From: Alphaproteobacteria bacterium
Lineage (GTDB): Bacteria; Pseudomonadota; Alphaproteobacteria; SHVV01
Length of the DNA: 62,995 bases
Direction: 5' to 3'
NCBI GenBank assembly: GCA_016869275.1
Contig: VGEO01000010.1
Coordinates: 1-62,995 of the forward strand
In this document: one piece after another, positions 60,796-62,995 of the stretch
Layout of the letters: each line of letters starts with the position of its first letter
How positions within the stretch are numbered: position 1 is the stretch's first letter
Made by a program: the position numbers and the translations under genes
Notes under the pieces: model-generated
What the model was told of the DNA's origin: nothing
What the model saw: the letters and a program-made list of their open reading frames with translations, nothing else
Databases searched by the model: none

Positions 60796-61965
60796 ATGGC
60801 GGGGAAGCGCCTGATCGCCATGCTCGAACGCGGCATCCGGTCCGGCCGCATCGCGCTCACGCTGCCCGACGGGTCGCGCCACGCGATCGGCGGCCATGCG
60901 CCCGGACCGGACGCGACCGTCATCGTTCATCGCTGGCGGACGCTGCGCCGGCTGGCGCTGGGAGGCGGCGTTGGTTTCGCCGAGGCCTACATGGACGGCG
61001 ATTGGGAATCGCCCGACCTCGCGCCGGTGATCGAGCTTGCGGCGCGCAACCGCGGCCTCGCCGACAAGGGGACGCGGCCCAACCCGATCATGCAGGCGCT
61101 CCATTGGCTGCGGCACGCGGTCCGCGCCAATACCCCGAACGGCAGCCGGCGCAACATCGCCGCGCACTACGACCTCGGCAACGAGTTCTACCGGCGCTGG
61201 CTCGATGCCACGATGACCTACTCGTCGGCGGTCTATGCCGCGCCCGACCAGAGTCTCGATGACGCCCAGCGCCACAAGTACCGCCTGTTGCTCGACCGTC
61301 TGGCGCCGCAACCCGGCCAGCACGTGCTCGAAATCGGCTCGGGCTGGGGCGGCTTCGCCGTGCTCGCCGCCAAGGAACGCGGCATCAACGTGACCGGGAT
61401 CACGCTCTCCAAGGAGCAGTACGAGTTCGCCTCGCGTCGTGCGTTCGATGAGGGCCTCGCCGAGCGCGTGAAATTCGAGATGCGCGACTATCGCGACCTC
61501 GACCGCCGCTTCGACCACGTCGCCTCGATCGAGATGTTCGAGGCGGTCGGCGAAGCCTATTGGCCCATCTTCTTCGACAAAGTGGCGGCCGCGCTCAAGA
61601 GCGGCGGCCGCGCCGCGCTCCAAATCATCACCATCGACGATCGCCACTTCGAGACCTACCGGCGCACCGCCGACTTCATCCAGACCTACATCTTTCCCGG
61701 CGGCATGCTGCCCTCGCCGGGGCGGCTCAAGGCCGAAACCGCGCGGGCCGGGCTTCGCTGGGACGCGGAGGCCGGTTTCGGCCTCGACTATGCGCGCACG
61801 CTCGCGGCCTGGCGCGCCCGCTTCGAAGCGGCTTGGGGCGAGATCGAGCCACTGGGGTTCGACGAACGCTTTCGGCGAATGTGGCGTTTCTACCTCGCCT
61901 ATTGCGAGGGCGGCTTCCGTTCCGGCGCGATCGACGTCAAGCAGATCGCGTTGGCAAAAGGCTGA
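60796..61965 (+). CDS. Cyclopropane-fatty-acyl-phospholipid synthase-like methyltransferase
   Basis: 389-residue SAM-dependent enzyme. The N-terminal part (LGGGVGFAEAYMDGDWESPDL) and the catalytic part (NIAAHYDLGNEFYRRWLDATMTYSSAVY) are typical. The SAM motif is VLEIGSGWGGFAVLAA, followed by TGITLSKEQYEFA and SIEMFEAVGEAYW. It transfers a methyl or methylene group to unsaturated acyl chains of membrane phospholipids. With the flavoprotein and DUF1365 protein it may make methylated, cyclopropane or furan-type fatty acids; the exact product cannot be told. It is last in the operon. Confidence 0.92.
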   Translation: MAGKRLIAMLERGIRSGRIALTLPDGSRHAIGGHAPGPDATVIVHRWRTLRRLALGGGVGFAEAYMDGDWESPDLAPVIELAARNRGLADKGTRPNPIMQALHWLRHAVRANTPNGSRRNIAAHYDLGNEFYRRWLDATMTYSSAVYAAPDQSLDDAQRHKYRLLLDRLAPQPGQHVLEIGSGWGGFAVLAAKERGINVTGITLSKEQYEFASRRAFDEGLAERVKFEMRDYRDLDRRFDHVASIEMFEAVGEAYWPIFFDKVAAALKSGGRAALQIITIDDRHFETYRRTADFIQTYIFPGGMLPSPGRLKAETARAGLRWDAEAGFGLDYARTLAAWRARFEAAWGEIEPLGFDERFRRMWRFYLAYCEGGFRSGAIDVKQIALAKG

Positions 61966-61988
61966 GATCCGTCACTGCGCATGTTGCC

Positions 61989-62426
61989 TCAGGAGAATGG
62001 TAAGGCCGCGTCCGGAGCAAACGGGTCGACAATCGTAACACCATCGATCGACTGGTTGTGCTGCAGGTCCTCGGTGAGTAGATAGTCGCAGTCCAAAACC
62101 TGGGCCGCCGCGACGATCAGCGAATCCCACCAGGAGAAACCGTGGCGGTCTTGAACGCGCCAAGCACCCGCGACGACGACATCGTCGATCGCGAGCGGCT
62201 GCCACGCGTATAGGGCTCGGACGTCGTCTCTGGCATCTTCGAGCGAAAGGCCGGGGACGAGCTTTGCGGTGACGGTGACGTAGTATTCGTGGAGCACCTG
62301 AAAGCTCAAACGACCCTCGCGCGTCCTCCAAAGGTGCTCGAGCCATCGATGGGCTTGCCGCTGCTTGGCTGTCTCCGTCGAGTCACGCGCGTATACGAGC
62401 ACGTTGGAGTCGACGAAGTACCTCAC
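61989..62426 (-). CDS. PIN-domain toxin, VapC-like
   Basis: 145-residue PIN-domain ribonuclease toxin. The acidic active site is visible: Asp in FVDSNVLVY, Glu in VLHEYYV, Asp in WWDSLIVAAA and an acidic pair in YLLTEDL. VapC-type toxins cleave RNA, commonly initiator tRNA or rRNA. Translation begins at GTG 62426, overlapping the antitoxin stop by four bases, which is the standard coupled arrangement. It is somewhat long for VapC but complete. Confidence 0.9.
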   Translation of the reverse strand: MRYFVDSNVLVYARDSTETAKQRQAHRWLEHLWRTREGRLSFQVLHEYYVTVTAKLVPGLSLEDARDDVRALYAWQPLAIDDVVVAGAWRVQDRHGFSWWDSLIVAAAQVLDCDYLLTEDLQHNQSIDGVTIVDPFAPDAALPFS

Positions 62427-62653
62427 CGGTCGTACAGTTCGCCGCGCGGCGGATAGGGCTGGCTAGGCCCTCGTAATCGCACGGGCGGCTTACCGAGGTG
62501 GCGCTTCATCGCCGCGTCGTACGCCGTCTCCCGATTCATGCGAGCCGAGAGCAACTCGCCTACCAGCCTGGAAACGCTCGTATTTTGGCGAGCTGCCCAT
62601 ACTCGCGCCCAGCGCGCCACCGCTGCCGGCACCGTGATCGTGATGTTTACCAT
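62423..62653 (-). CDS. Ribbon-helix-helix antitoxin, VapB-like
   Basis: 76-residue protein with an N-terminal ribbon-helix-helix DNA-binding region (NITITVPAAVARWARVWAARQNTSVSRLVGELL) and a flexible proline-rich C-terminus (KPPVRLRGPSQPYPPRGELYD) that would wrap the toxin. It precedes and overlaps the PIN toxin gene. A perfect inverted repeat lies 15 bases upstream of its start, as expected for autoregulation. Confidence 0.88.
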   Translation of the reverse strand: MVNITITVPAAVARWARVWAARQNTSVSRLVGELLSARMNRETAYDAAMKRHLGKPPVRLRGPSQPYPPRGELYDR

Positions 62654-62668
62654 GCCACGAATCTAGTG

Positions 62669-62687
62669 TTACACGAACTTCGTGTAA
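62669..62687. promoter_or_regulatory. Inverted-repeat operator of the toxin-antitoxin pair
   Basis: TTACACGA (62669-62676) and TCGTGTAA (62680-62687) are perfect 8-bp arms separated by ACT. The site lies directly ahead of the antitoxin start and is the likely binding site for the RHH antitoxin or toxin-antitoxin complex. Confidence 0.75.
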
Positions 62688-62827
62688 AGCGCCGATACGC
62701 GAGTACTGATCGTTCGCAGCGTCACCGTCGATCGTCCGCATGGCGAACGGGGCATGACGACCTTCTCCTATCTTGCCTAATTCATCAGCGAAAGCCGCGC
62801 AAGCAGCAGATCGCGCAGGCGGAGCCC

Positions 62828-62995
62828 TAGAGCAAATTCAGGCGGAGTGGAATCGGCGGGGGATTCCTACGGGCTGAAAAATGTGATTCATGGCGGATCG
62901 GCAACGAGAGGGAGAGCCGATGAGCCGGAAACGGGGCGAGGAATACGGACAGGATCTGCGGGAACGGGTATTGGCGGCGGCGGGGTCGATCCGAG
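62828..62995 (+). mobile_element. Left end of an IS630-like insertion sequence, with transposase N-terminus
   Basis: From ATG 62920, after a GAGAGGGAGAG ribosome-binding site, the frame reads MSRKRGEEYGQDLRERVLAA and continues past the window edge. This is the usual helix-turn-helix N-terminus of IS630-family transposases. A TA dinucleotide at 62828-62829, the IS630 target, precedes about 90 bases of leader that could hold the terminal inverted repeat. The true left end cannot be fixed without the right end. The stretch 62688-62827 between the operator and this element shows nothing I recognise. Confidence 0.6.

Overview
The window is GC-rich, densely coded DNA from a Proteobacterium, most likely an alphaproteobacterium of Rhodospirillales or Rhizobiales type. 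The markers are gltBD, a CIRCE-controlled groESL operon, the small Usg protein, PhoX, DUF1289 and a SixA/CHAD neighbourhood. I saw no rRNA, tRNA, CRISPR array or prophage. The taxonomic call is inference from gene content only.

Layout. 1-2163: end of gltB and all of gltD. 2164-2405: possible small transcript with an intrinsic terminator. 2406-5144 (minus): two double-domain VOC (extradiol dioxygenase-like) proteins and a ring-hydroxylating dioxygenase beta subunit. 5247-5456: DUF1289 protein. 5559-10138 (minus): gldA/F/G-type ABC system with a DUF4340 protein. 10182-12282 (minus): groESL with terminator, CIRCE and sigma-70 promoter. 12403-16488: Usg, a Rid-family protein, an amidohydrolase and phoX behind a PHO-box-like array. 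16485-19948 (minus): quinone oxidoreductase, alpha/beta hydrolase and a LivF/LivG pair. 20242-28710 (plus): a PqqC/TenA-fold iron enzyme, then LivK-LivH-LivM-acyl-CoA ligase-LivG-LivF and a malate/lactate dehydrogenase-family enzyme. 28776-30341 (minus): second amidohydrolase and CrcB. 30543-32893 (plus): NMT1-type binding protein, permease and Rieske ferredoxin. 32939-38606 (minus): ferredoxin reductase, hydrolase, Rid protein, dioxygenase beta and two alpha subunits. 38691-41218: a block of broken genes. 41242-44487 (minus): two more dioxygenase alpha subunits and an SDR. 44500-45975: PPK2-type kinase. 46046-56148 (minus): a spermidine/putrescine-type ABC transporter interleaved with two ADP-forming acyl-CoA synthetases, an enoyl-CoA hydratase and an acyl-CoA dehydrogenase. 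56363-61965: SixA, a CYTH-CHAD protein and a FAD oxidoreductase/DUF1365/cyclopropane-synthase lipid operon. 61989-62687: a VapBC-like toxin-antitoxin pair with its operator. 62828-end: left end of an IS630-like element.

How it fits together. Much of the window looks like uptake and breakdown of aromatic or carboxylic acids. Three transport systems bring substrates in. Salicylate-5-hydroxylase/anthranilate-dioxygenase-like Rieske oxygenases, with their own ferredoxin and reductase, would hydroxylate them. VOC proteins, alpha/beta hydrolases, amidohydrolases and Rid proteins are plausible ring-cleavage and post-cleavage steps. CoA ligases, a hydratase and a dehydrogenase would complete catabolism. 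The substrate is unknown, and no intact regulator is present. The oxygenase cluster has four alpha subunits and one adjacent beta. It is interrupted at 38.9-41.05 kb by a segment carrying two truncated flavoprotein genes, with a truncated antitoxin and an IS256 splinter on its left and a truncated MetE-like gene on its right.
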